A stretch of DNA of 6,991 bases from contig JAOACM010000239.1 of NCBI GenBank assembly GCA_026417845.1, forward strand, positions 1 through 6,991, given 5' to 3'. A model generated the notes under the pieces. The model did no database searches, was not told the origin of the DNA, and saw only the letters and a program-made list of their open reading frames with translations. A program made the translations under genes and the position numbers. Of the stretch, positions 1 through 6,042 are shown piece after piece. The stretch comes from Planctomycetota bacterium. GTDB lineage: Bacteria > Planctomycetota > SZUA-567 > H5-PLA8 > CALKMO01. The first letter of the stretch is position 1, and every line of letters begins with the position of its first letter.

Positions 1-10
1 GGATATGTAC

Positions 11-69
11 CCGGGGCGCGTCCCCTGCGGGTCGCTCCAAGACCCTGCATTTACGGTAATGCGCCCCGG
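11..69. repeat. Nested inverted repeat, possible structured RNA
   Basis: Outer arms CCGGGGCGC (11-19) and GCGCCCCGG (61-69) are perfect 9-bp reverse complements. Inside them, TGCGGGTC (26-33) pairs with 41-49 over eight base pairs with one bulged T at 46 and a 7-base loop. An alternative hairpin, GCATT (47-51) with AATGC (58-62), would compete with the inner one. The element could be the terminator region of a gene to the left, a structured leader, or chance in GC-rich DNA. There is no T-tract to support intrinsic termination, and it does not fit a tRNA. Confidence 0.35.
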
Positions 70-87
70 TCAGGTTACGGCTGCTAT

Positions 88-116
88 TTGCAAGGGGTAC
101 GCCGCGGCGATATACG
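88..116 (+). promoter_or_regulatory. Possible sigma-70-type promoter for the large gene
   Basis: TTGCAA (88-93) and TATACG (111-116) each match four of six consensus bases of the -35 and -10 boxes and are separated by exactly 17 bases. Transcription would begin near 123 and leave a leader of about 190 bases before the ATG at 311. The match is modest, and no experimental or comparative support is visible. Confidence 0.3.
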
Positions 117-299
117 CCGGAATGGGGCAGCATTAGCGCTGCAATAAGCGGATACGCTCAGGTGCTGCGCCGAAAACATATGGGCAGGGTAAACAACTGC
201 CTTATGGCGAGCAGGGGCTTGGTCCTCTGGCGCGGGGCGCTCCCGGTCCGGGCAGACGGCAATCCGACGCCTGGTGCTCGGACGTCGCCCCGGCGGGGC

Positions 300-304
300 G
301 GAGG
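300..304 (+). promoter_or_regulatory. Ribosome binding site of the large gene
   Basis: GGAGG lies six bases upstream of the ATG at 311. This is a full-strength Shine-Dalgarno at normal spacing, and it fixes the start of the 1642-codon frame. The resulting N-terminus (a few charged residues, then a membrane helix) is that expected of this permease family. Confidence 0.8.
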
Positions 305-310
305 ATTGCG

Positions 311-3300
311 ATGAACCGGTGGACGGTAGCGATCCGGAGCCTCGCGTTCTATCGCCGTTCGGCCGCGGCGACCGCCATAGGCGCAGCCGTCGGGACCGCG
401 GCGATCGTCGGATCGCTGATCGTCGGCAACTCGGTGCGATTGAGCCTGCGGGAGTCGGCGCTTGAGCGGGTGGGTCGCGCTGAATTCGCGGTCCGTTCGG
501 AGGCGTATTTCCCGGAGGACCTGGCCCGCCGCGTCGCGGAAAGGCCGGAGTTCCGGGCCGAATTCGAGGCGTGCGAACCGGTCATCGTGCTGCGGGGTTC
601 GGCAAGACGGGCCTCGGCAGTGGCGGAGGCGGCTGTCGGAGGAGGCCGGGAGACGGACCCCGCGGCCTCGGTCGTTGCGCAGGACCGCCACGGCGGGGCG
701 GCGGGCGTATCGGTAGTCGGGGTCCGGAACGGCTTCTTCGCGGCCATGTTCGGCGGAGAGCAGCCGGAGCCAGGCGACGGCCAGGCTGCCATCAGCGCCA
801 CGCTCGCGGAGGACCTCGGCCTGTCCGGGGGCGACGAGCTGCTCGTGCGCGTCCGCCGCCGCGGACGCGGTCCGGCGCACACGATATTTGCCGACAGGCA
901 TCGGGACGAGGCGGTCGGGACGCTGCGGGTGACCGTTGCCGCCGTTCTGCCTTCAAAGGGGGCAGGGGCGTTTTCGCTCCAGAGCGGGACGCTGCGCGTC
1001 AGAAATCTGTTCGTTTCCCTGCCGTGGCTCCAGAGGATGCTGTTCTTGCGCGGGATGGCCAACTGCCTCCTGATTTCCTGCGGAGACGACGGGCGCGGAG
1101 TCCGCAGACATACGGACGCGCGGGCAGCAAGGTCGGTGGCACGAATTGTCGGGGCGGCGGCGGAGATAGCGGACTATGGGCTGGAAGTTTTCTCCGTCGG
1201 CCGGGGCGCTGAGGCGCGCGGAGTGATCCACGCACGGGAGATACTGCTGCCGGCATCTGCCGTCCGGGCGGCTTTCGAGGCGGCCGCCTCGCGCGGGATG
1301 CGCGCGAAGCCGGCATCGGCCTGCCTGGCGAATTCAATTTCTCCGGTCCGGCGCGGCGGCGCGACCGGGGGAGCCGGCCGCGTATCGAAGCCAGCGGGCG
1401 ACGGCGGAAGCGGCGGGGAGGCCGGAGGCGACCGGGGAGGCTCGCAGGCGGAGGCAGGCGCCGGCGCCGGCGCGTCGAAAAGGGCATCGGTGCCGTATTC
1501 GGTGGCGGTTGGAATCGAGTCGCCGCCGGGGGAGATCGTGGCCGGATCGGCCGGCCCCATCGGGGATGGCGAGATAGTTCTGAACGCATGGACCGCGGAA
1601 GCCCTCGGCGCCCGCGTCGGCGACGCCGTGGAGATCCTCTACTACTCGACCGGCCTGAACGGCGTCCTTTCCGAACGAACCCGGCGTTTTACGGTCAGGG
1701 GCATTGTGGCGATGAGGGGGGATGCGATCCGCCGCGACTTCGTGCCGCGCATCGAGGGCCTTACAGACGCGGATGCCGTCAATGAATGGAAGGTCCCCTT
1801 CCCGCTGGATATGTCGAGGATCCGGCCCGAAGACGAAGATTACTGGGAGAAATACCGGACGGCACCGAAGGCGTACATATCGCTCCGGGCCGCAGCGGAC
1901 ATGTGGCGGCCGTCGGGCTATGGGGCCGCCGGTCGGGGCGCGGGTGCCGGGGTAGTGGAGGCGGAGGCGGAGCCGGGCGCTGGCGCCGGAGGGACGGCGG
2001 CCGATCAGACAGCGAGGCCGGATACCGGCGTGACGGCCGGCGCTGGGGCTGCCGGCTCCGGTTCGAGCGGTGCCGCCTGGCAGGAATCTGATGCCTATGC
2101 CGGGTGGGTCACCGCGCTGGATATAAGACTTGCCCCCCGCGTCCGGGCTGCGGGTAAAAGAAACGAAGCCGCAGAGGGCGGCGGCTCTGGCGGGATGCCG
2201 GACGGAGCGTCAGGAGCCGGCATGGCCGGAGGCGCCGGCAGCAGCGGGGAAAATGCGGACTGGGTTACGGCCTGGGCCGGATTCCTGGAGGAGTTCCGGA
2301 AACGCCTGGACCCCGAGGCGACGGGATTTTCGTGTCGCGCCGTCAGGGCTGAGGCGCTGGCCGCGGCGGAAGGTTCGTCAGACTTCGGCGCGCTGTTCCT
2401 GGCGATGAACTCCTTCCTGATGCTGTCTGCATGTCTCCTGACAGGACTGATGTTCAGACTTTCGGTGGAGAGGCGGGCGAGCCAGGCCGGCGTCCTGCTT
2501 GCCGCCGGGCATACGTGGGCATCGGTCGCCGGGATGCTCTGGAGGGAAGGTATCCTGATCGCCGCCTGCGGATGCACGGCCGGCGTTCCTGTCGGTGCGG
2601 GATATGCCCGGCTGCTTATCGGAGGGCTGGGGGGGATATGGTCTGGCGCCGTGGGAGGGGAGGCGCTGGCCATGCGGATAAACTGGGCTTCCGCAGCCAT
2701 CGGCTGGGCGGCTGGGTTCGCGCTGTCGCTGACGGCGATGTGGTGGGGGATGCGACCGTTGAGGCTGGCGCCGGTCGCGCATCTGCTCGGCGGATGGAAG
2801 GCGATGGCGGCGCGCAGAAGAGCCTCCGGTTCGCCTGCGTATCGCCCCGTCCGCCGGTTCGGCGGAGACAGAAAGGCGGCGGCATGGGCGGGACTCTGCG
2901 CAATGGCGGCCGGCGTCGTCCTTGCCGCGGTCGCGCCCGCCACAGGTATGCTGGCGGAAGCGGCGTTCTTCGGGGCCGGCGCCCTGCTGCTTATCGGCGC
3001 GCTCGCGTTATTCAGGGCGCTGCTTGACCGGATGCGCCGCGGGCTTTCCGGCGGCGCATCGGTACCGGACGCGCGCGATCCTGAAGGCCGCGACGTGCCG
3101 AGCCTGGCGAAGATGGCCATCCGCTCCGCCGCCCTGAACCCGTCCCGCTCCGTCGCTTCTGTCGGCCTGATGGCCTGCGCCTCGTTCGTCCTGGCGGCCG
3201 TTTCGATCAACTGGAGCGGCCGCGGGACAGAAGAATCGCTCCGCCCCGATTCCGGAACGGGCGGCTTTGTCCTGGTAGCGACTACGGAGATCTCCGTGCC

Positions 3301-5239
3301 GGCCGACATCGGATCCGAATCCGGCAGAAGATCGCTCGGTATCGGCGGCGATGCCGGAGGCGGGCCGGCCGGAGCGCTGCAGCGGGCGGCGGTATATTCG
3401 TGCCGGATGAGCGATGGGGACGAGGCCGGATGCCTGAACGCCAGGCAGCCTGTCGTGCCGAGGATTATCGGCGTGCCGGCATCGCTGATCGCCAGGGGCG
3501 GATTCGCATTCGCTGAAGTCGCAGATACGTTTGCCGGAAGCGGCGGTCCACAGGAGGGAGGCAGCGGGACGCCTGAAGGAGGCGGCAGGTTCCCGACAGA
3601 AAGCGGCGGTCCCTCAGATGGAAGCAGCGAGTCGCCGGCCGGAAACAGCAAGTCCGCGACGGGGAACGGCGGATCGCCGGGTGGAAGCGCCGGGATTCCG
3701 GGAGGTTCCGCTGCGCCTGCCGCCTCTCCGGTCCGGACGAATCCCTGGAGACTCTTGGATCGGCGGCTGCCCTGCGGCGCGATACCCGCCTTTGCGGACG
3801 CCGATTCGGCCAGGTGGATATTGAAAAAAGGACTCGGCGAAGAAATCGCGGTGCCCGGGGTCGGAGGGACGGTCAGGCTGAAGCTGGTCGGGCTCATCTC
3901 GCGGAGCATATTCGCGGGGGCGCTGGTAATATCCGAGGCGAATTTCATCGAGGCGTTCGGGGACGGCGGCGGGTATCGCTATTTTCTGGTGGAGGCTCCG
4001 GCGGAGCCTGGGAAATATGGCCGGGCTGAAGCCCGGGACAGGGACGCGGCCGGGACATGGGCCGCGGCGTTCCGCGCGGAATTATCGCGGGAGCTGGAGC
4101 GATTCGGCGTGGAGACGGCGCCGACATCGGATGTGCTCGCCGCCTATGCATCGGTCCGCGACGCATATCTGTCGGCCTTCGGTGCGCTTGGGGGGCTGGC
4201 GCTGCTGCTGGCCCGCGAGACTTCGTTCCCGCTTTTCCTGGCGTGGTCGGTCCTTTACGCCGTCGTGTACATCCCGACCCTCTCGCTCAGCAACTCGATA
4301 TGCTTCCACCACGTGGCCGACGCGAAGAAGGGGTTTCCAAGGATCCGCGTATGGGGCACGATAGGCTGGATCGCGGCGGGGTGGTTCTACGGTTTCTTCT
4401 GGCAGGGCTGGCTGGTAAGGAGCTGCGGCTGGAGCCTCCGCGACGCATACGCCGGCTCGTTCCTGTTCAGCGCCATCCTGTCGTTCGTGCTGGCGGCGTA
4501 TTCGCTGCTGCTGCCGCACACCCCGCCCAGGAAGGACGCGGCCGAGAAAAACGCCGCCCTGGCCGCGCTCAGACTGCTGAAAGATCCGCCCTTCCTGGCC
4601 ATCTTCTCGATAAGTTTCATCGTCCTTATTGCGCACACGTTCTATTTCGTGTGGATGTCTCCGCTCCTGAAGGGGATCGGGATTCCCGACGACATGATAT
4701 CCCCCGTCATGACGATCGGCCAGATATCCGAGATCGCGCTGATGCTCCTGGTGCCGGTCTCGCTGGCGCGGATGGGGTTCAAGTTCACCATGGGGCTGGG
4801 GCTTCTGGCATATGTCCTGAGGTTCGCCGCGTGCGCGATCGGATCGCCGCAGTGGCTGGTCGTGGCGTCGCTGGCTCTGCACGGCTTCTGCTACGGATTT
4901 TTCGTCGCGGTCGTGTTCATATTCGTGGACGCCTGCTCGCCTCCGGATATCCGGGCCAGCGCACAGAGTCTGATAGGCATCGTCATACTGGGCCTCGGTC
5001 CGCTCGTCGGAAGCCTGTTCGCCGGCAAGGTCGGGGATATCTTCTCGACCCTTGTCCCGGTACCGATGCAGACATTCTATCCGGAGACCGCATCTTTCCA
5101 CGCGACCGCCACCCAGGCGGTGCGACTCTTCAGGTACGACGCGATGTTCTGGACGGTGACGGCGGTCAGCCTGCTCGCCCTGGTCCTGTTCCTCGTGTTT
5201 TTCAATCCCAGAGATGGCAAAAAGACTGAAACAGCATGA
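311..5239 (+). CDS. ABC permease (LolC/MacB-like) fused in frame to an N-truncated nucleoside:H+ symporter
   Basis: This 1642-residue inner-membrane protein joins two unrelated transporters. Residues 1 to about 1300 are an FtsX/MacB-fold ABC permease of the large type common in PVC bacteria, which normally works with a separate ATPase, probably in lipoprotein or envelope-substrate export. Residues from about 1296 to 1642 are an MFS nucleoside permease of the NupG/XapB family, recognised by PTLSLSNS (1322-1329) and FPRIRVWGTIGWI (1342-1354). The permease lacks the rest of its last FtsX domain (about three helices), and the symporter lacks roughly its first 80 residues. The join sits in a Leu/Ala-rich helix at 1291-1303, coded by a GC-rich CTG run. 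I know no natural protein with this architecture. It could be a deletion fusion or an assembly chimera. Both halves use the same codon style, including many ATA isoleucines. The reading frame is certain; activity of either half is doubtful. Confidence 0.8.
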   Translation: MNRWTVAIRSLAFYRRSAAATAIGAAVGTAAIVGSLIVGNSVRLSLRESALERVGRAEFAVRSEAYFPEDLARRVAERPEFRAEFEACEPVIVLRGSARRASAVAEAAVGGGRETDPAASVVAQDRHGGAAGVSVVGVRNGFFAAMFGGEQPEPGDGQAAISATLAEDLGLSGGDELLVRVRRRGRGPAHTIFADRHRDEAVGTLRVTVAAVLPSKGAGAFSLQSGTLRVRNLFVSLPWLQRMLFLRGMANCLLISCGDDGRGVRRHTDARAARSVARIVGAAAEIADYGLEVFSVGRGAEARGVIHAREILLPASAVRAAFEAAASRGMRAKPASACLANSISPVRRGGATGGAGRVSKPAGDGGSGGEAGGDRGGSQAEAGAGAGASKRASVPYSVAVGIESPPGEIVAGSAGPIGDGEIVLNAWTAEALGARVGDAVEILYYSTGLNGVLSERTRRFTVRGIVAMRGDAIRRDFVPRIEGLTDADAVNEWKVPFPLDMSRIRPEDEDYWEKYRTAPKAYISLRAAADMWRPSGYGAAGRGAGAGVVEAEAEPGAGAGGTAADQTARPDTGVTAGAGAAGSGSSGAAWQESDAYAGWVTALDIRLAPRVRAAGKRNEAAEGGGSGGMPDGASGAGMAGGAGSSGENADWVTAWAGFLEEFRKRLDPEATGFSCRAVRAEALAAAEGSSDFGALFLAMNSFLMLSACLLTGLMFRLSVERRASQAGVLLAAGHTWASVAGMLWREGILIAACGCTAGVPVGAGYARLLIGGLGGIWSGAVGGEALAMRINWASAAIGWAAGFALSLTAMWWGMRPLRLAPVAHLLGGWKAMAARRRASGSPAYRPVRRFGGDRKAAAWAGLCAMAAGVVLAAVAPATGMLAEAAFFGAGALLLIGALALFRALLDRMRRGLSGGASVPDARDPEGRDVPSLAKMAIRSAALNPSRSVASVGLMACASFVLAAVSINWSGRGTEESLRPDSGTGGFVLVATTEISVPADIGSESGRRSLGIGGDAGGGPAGALQRAAVYSCRMSDGDEAGCLNARQPVVPRIIGVPASLIARGGFAFAEVADTFAGSGGPQEGGSGTPEGGGRFPTESGGPSDGSSESPAGNSKSATGNGGSPGGSAGIPGGSAAPAASPVRTNPWRLLDRRLPCGAIPAFADADSARWILKKGLGEEIAVPGVGGTVRLKLVGLISRSIFAGALVISEANFIEAFGDGGGYRYFLVEAPAEPGKYGRAEARDRDAAGTWAAAFRAELSRELERFGVETAPTSDVLAAYASVRDAYLSAFGALGGLALLLARETSFPLFLAWSVLYAVVYIPTLSLSNSICFHHVADAKKGFPRIRVWGTIGWIAAGWFYGFFWQGWLVRSCGWSLRDAYAGSFLFSAILSFVLAAYSLLLPHTPPRKDAAEKNAALAALRLLKDPPFLAIFSISFIVLIAHTFYFVWMSPLLKGIGIPDDMISPVMTIGQISEIALMLLVPVSLARMGFKFTMGLGLLAYVLRFAACAIGSPQWLVVASLALHGFCYGFFVAVVFIFVDACSPPDIRASAQSLIGIVILGLGPLVGSLFAGKVGDIFSTLVPVPMQTFYPETASFHATATQAVRLFRYDAMFWTVTAVSLLALVLFLVFFNPRDGKKTETA
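1349..1477 (+). repeat. Gly/Ala-rich low-complexity insertion 1 in the permease
   Basis: Residues 347-389 are mostly Gly, Ala, Ser and Glu, with runs such as GDGGSGGEAGG and EAGAGAGAS, in the first periplasmic region. They interrupt otherwise family-like sequence just before VPYSVAVGIESP. I infer a flexible linker-like insertion created by slippage in GC-rich triplets. Confidence 0.6.
1916..2098 (+). repeat. Gly/Ala-rich low-complexity insertion 2 in the permease
   Basis: Residues 536-596, between the conserved PKAYISLRAAADMW segment and the short stretch AGWVTALDIRLAP, are Gly/Ala/Glu/Ser-rich. Repeated GAGAG units occur at 543-547, 556-560 and 577-581. This is the longest of the three unstructured insertions in the first periplasmic region. 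Confidence 0.6.
2147..2254 (+). repeat. Gly-rich low-complexity insertion 3 in the permease
   Basis: Residues 613-648 contain GGGSGG, GASGAG and GGAGSSG blocks between the WVTALDIRLAP strand and the WVTAWAGFLEEFRKRL helix. Only about 16 residues of ordinary sequence separate this insertion from insertion 2. Confidence 0.55.
3539..3727 (+). repeat. Nine-copy 21-bp (heptapeptide) tandem repeat inside the permease
   Basis: Residues 1077-1139 divide without gaps into nine heptads: SGGPQEG, GSGTPEG, GGRFPTE, SGGPSDG, SSESPAG, NSKSATG, NGGSPGG, SAGIPGG, SAAPAAS. At the DNA level these are 21-base units; AGCGGCGGTCC recurs exactly 63 bases apart (3539-3549 and 3602-3612). The array sits in the second periplasmic region, between GGFAFAEVADTF and the family-like NPWRLLDRRLPCGAIPA. 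I infer a minisatellite expansion forming a flexible Gly/Ser/Pro spacer. The last unit is weak, so the right edge is uncertain. Confidence 0.7.
4190..4213 (+). other. Fusion junction in a CTG/GCG-rich run
   Basis: These bases encode GGLALLLA (1294-1301). The left side reads as the first helix of an FtsX domain and the right side as helix 3 of a NupG-type symporter. The sequence fits both families here, so the exact breakpoint cannot be placed more tightly than a few codons. The low-complexity CTG CTG CTG run is the kind of microhomology used both by deletion events and by false assembly joins. Confidence 0.6.
4196..5236 (+). other. Domain region: NupG/XapB-family nucleoside:H+ symporter lacking its N-terminus
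   Basis: About 347 residues match the family from helix 3 to helix 12. The signature PTLSLSNS is followed by the histidine pair in CFHHV (1331-1335) and by FPRIRVWGTIGW, then helices at about 1380-1402, 1427-1449, 1465-1483, 1490-1508, 1513-1538, 1547-1572 and 1610-1630. Full-length members have about 400-420 residues and 12 helices and import nucleosides with protons. Helices 1, 2 and half of 3 are missing here, and the N-terminal half of an MFS protein is essential for its transport path. As it stands this region is probably inactive unless an intact copy exists elsewhere. Confidence 0.75.
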
Positions 5240-5463
5240 AAAAATGGGCAATCGCCCGGCAATCAATCCGGCCCGCCTTGACCGGTGAGGAGATCGTTCC
5301 TTCCCTGAGCGACATCGCGTCGTATCAGGACCGTTACCTTGTCGAACGATTGCATGAGGAGGTTCTCTACCGGGAAGCGATCGCCATGCGAATGCACATG
5401 TGCTGCCACGGGCAACCGCTTGCCTCGCGGGCGGCCGGGCATGGCATCGCATCTCGACCGTAA
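5236..5463 (+). CDS. Small unknown frame overlapping the stop of the large gene
   Basis: This 75-codon frame starts at an ATG whose last two bases begin the TGA stop of the large gene (ATGA), the usual geometry of translational coupling. No convincing Shine-Dalgarno precedes it. The product begins MKKWAIARQSIRP, has a charged, possibly helical centre (DRYLVERLHEEVLYREAIAMR, about residues 32-52), and ends in a Gly/Ala/His-rich tail. I do not recognise it. It ends 26 bases before the convergent RHH gene. It may be a real small protein, a remnant of a longer gene, or a chance open frame. Confidence 0.25.
   Translation: MKKWAIARQSIRPALTGEEIVPSLSDIASYQDRYLVERLHEEVLYREAIAMRMHMCCHGQPLASRAAGHGIASRP
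5239..5257 (-). terminator. Possible weak intrinsic terminator, minus strand
   Basis: Read on the minus strand, GGGC, a 4-base loop and GCCC are followed by one A and then six T. The stem has only four G-C pairs, which is short for an intrinsic terminator, but the T-tract is in the right place to end transcripts of the convergent RHH gene about 230 bases upstream of it. It lies across the stop of the large gene and could equally be chance. Confidence 0.22.
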
Positions 5464-5489
5464 GACCGCACCGGCGGGAACGGCCGTAC

Positions 5490-5921
5490 TCATGCGGAGA
5501 AGCCCGGACCTGAAGCGGAAGCGTCGGCCGAAAGATTCTTCGGGACCTGCTTTTGCTGCTCGACGGTATTGGCGGCCTGCCTGGCCTCCTGTCCGGCTTC
5601 CAGCTCCCTCCTGAAGTATGCATCGCACGCGCGCCTGACCACGTCGGATATCTTCATATCGCACGCCCGGGCGAGTCGTTCGATTTTCTCTCGAAGGTCT
5701 TTCGGCAGACTTACCGTAAGATGCCTGTCATAATAAGGGGCAGGGTTGCGCCGGAGGATCTCTTCCGTGCAGACCTCGCAGGCCCGCCGTACCACCTCGC
5801 CGGTTGATATCCCCAGCTTCCTCCGAATCGCCATGATCTTCTCCATCTGTTCCCCACTCATGTTGAATGAGATTGTCCTGTCCTGAGCAGAAGAACCACT
5901 CTTTTCAGCAGGCCCGTTCAT
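5490..5921 (-). CDS. Tandem ribbon-helix-helix DNA-binding protein
   Basis: This 143-residue protein contains two copies of the ribbon-helix-helix fold (CopG/Arc/MetJ type), a transcription-repressor fold that normally binds DNA as a dimer, with one beta strand from each chain. Copy 1 (about residues 15-55) starts with the strand RTISFNM and copy 2 (66-107) with RHLTVSL. Each is followed by two helices, and both contain an identical VVRRAC (43-48 and 94-99), 51 residues apart. A Gln/Ala-rich tail (108-143) follows. One chain could therefore form a complete RHH pseudo-dimer, or the chains could pair into a four-motif unit. The start was chosen for its ideal Shine-Dalgarno; in-frame ATGs at 5957 and 6125 would add 12 or 68 residues. 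No toxin gene is adjacent, so an antitoxin role is unsupported. Codon use is less GC-rich than in the large gene. Targets are unknown; autoregulation is plausible. Confidence 0.75.
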   Translation of the reverse strand: MNGPAEKSGSSAQDRTISFNMSGEQMEKIMAIRRKLGISTGEVVRRACEVCTEEILRRNPAPYYDRHLTVSLPKDLREKIERLARACDMKISDVVRRACDAYFRRELEAGQEARQAANTVEQQKQVPKNLSADASASGPGFSA

Positions 5922-5926
5922 GATCC

Positions 5927-5931
5927 CCTCC
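5927..5931 (-). promoter_or_regulatory. Ribosome binding site deciding the start of the RHH gene
   Basis: On the minus strand GGAGG is followed by five bases and then the ATG at 5921. The alternative ATG at 5957 has only a purine-rich AGAAGAG directly against it, which is too close to work well. The longer frame to 6125 would run through the AT-rich promoter-like region. Confidence 0.65.
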
Positions 5932-6009
5932 AACTCGAAGCGCGAAGATCGTGCCATCTCTTCTCGGCGAACGACGCTCTCATGCCCTTCTGTCTGTAAA
6001 TGAGCAAAG

Positions 6010-6036
6010 AGGATATATATATTCCCCACAGGATAT
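6010..6036. promoter_or_regulatory. Direct repeat overlapping the RHH promoter, candidate operator
   Basis: AGGATAT occurs at 6010-6016 and 6030-6036, exactly 20 bases apart, about two helical turns, so both copies face the same side of the DNA. They flank and overlap the proposed -10 box. RHH repressors often bind short direct or inverted repeats over their own promoter, so this is a reasonable but unproven autoregulatory operator. Confidence 0.3.
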
Positions 6037-6042
6037 GTGCAA
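6014..6042 (-). promoter_or_regulatory. Possible promoter of the RHH gene
   Basis: On the minus strand TTGCAC (6042-6037) and TATATA (6019-6014) are separated by 17 bases, each matching four of six consensus positions. The surrounding DNA is the most AT-rich part of the window. A start near 6007 would give a leader of about 85 bases before the ATG at 5921. Confidence 0.4.

Larger units (their letters stand above)
1..310. other. Upstream stretch without a recognised gene
   Basis: I translated this stretch in the three + frames and found no recognisable protein; in particular there is no C-terminus of an ABC ATPase, the usual partner of the permease downstream. One short frame, 180-314, overlaps the start of the large gene as ATGA, but its product is Arg/Gly-rich and unlike any family I know. 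The frame of the large gene is open upstream to a TAG at 134-136, but no start codon in that extension has a better ribosome binding site than the ATG at 311. The stretch also contains an inverted repeat and a promoter-like sequence, listed separately. Confidence 0.6.
311..4210 (+). other. Domain region: ABC permease half, missing its C-terminal helices
   Basis: Helix 1 is at about residues 18-40. A long periplasmic region follows, including the family-like stretches EIVLNAWTAEALGARVGD (421-438) and VPFPLDMSRIRPEDEDYW (495-512). The first FtsX domain has helices at about 694-716, 746-775 and 794-814, and contains RLSVERRASQAGVLLAAGH (716-734), the conserved cytoplasmic coupling segment. Two linker helices lie at about 857-877 and 883-905. 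Helix 7 is at about 946-966. A second periplasmic region runs to about 1280, and AYLSAFGALGGLALLL (1285-1300) begins the second FtsX domain. In the homologues I remember, this helix is followed by a cytoplasmic stretch resembling RNVLERRxELALLRAVGF and two more helices; none of that is present. Without that segment the usual ATPase contact on one side is lost. No ATPase gene is in view. Confidence 0.75.

Noticed and set aside
26..49. tRNA arm
   Set aside because: The 7-base loop over a GC stem resembles an anticodon arm, but the loop lacks the invariant T before the anticodon and no acceptor, D or T arms fit around it.
127..142. Hairpin GCAGC-ATTAGC-GCTGC as a terminator
   Set aside because: A five-pair stem with no following T-tract; too weak to call.
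158..901. 247-codon minus-strand frame over the large gene's start
   Set aside because: Arg/Pro-rich composition, no domain, and it overlaps the well-supported permease start; a shadow.
2095..3948. 617-codon open frame on the minus strand inside the permease
   Set aside because: Its product is Ser/Pro/Ala-rich with no domain, while the + strand frame is clearly homologous to a permease family. It is an antisense shadow of GC-rich codons.
4057..5229. 390-codon + strand frame overlapping the symporter half
   Set aside because: I considered whether it signalled a frameshift at the fusion, but its product is Arg/Gly-rich and unlike any transporter, while the main frame keeps membrane helices throughout.
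4082..5623. 513-codon minus-strand frame across the symporter and the RHH gene's end
   Set aside because: Arg/Gln/Glu-rich product with no domain, antisense to well-recognised coding sequence; a shadow.
5490..5921. RHH protein as the antitoxin of a toxin-antitoxin pair
   Set aside because: No RelE, MazF, PIN or other toxin-like frame is adjacent on the same strand; the nearest small frames are unrecognised and convergent or divergent.
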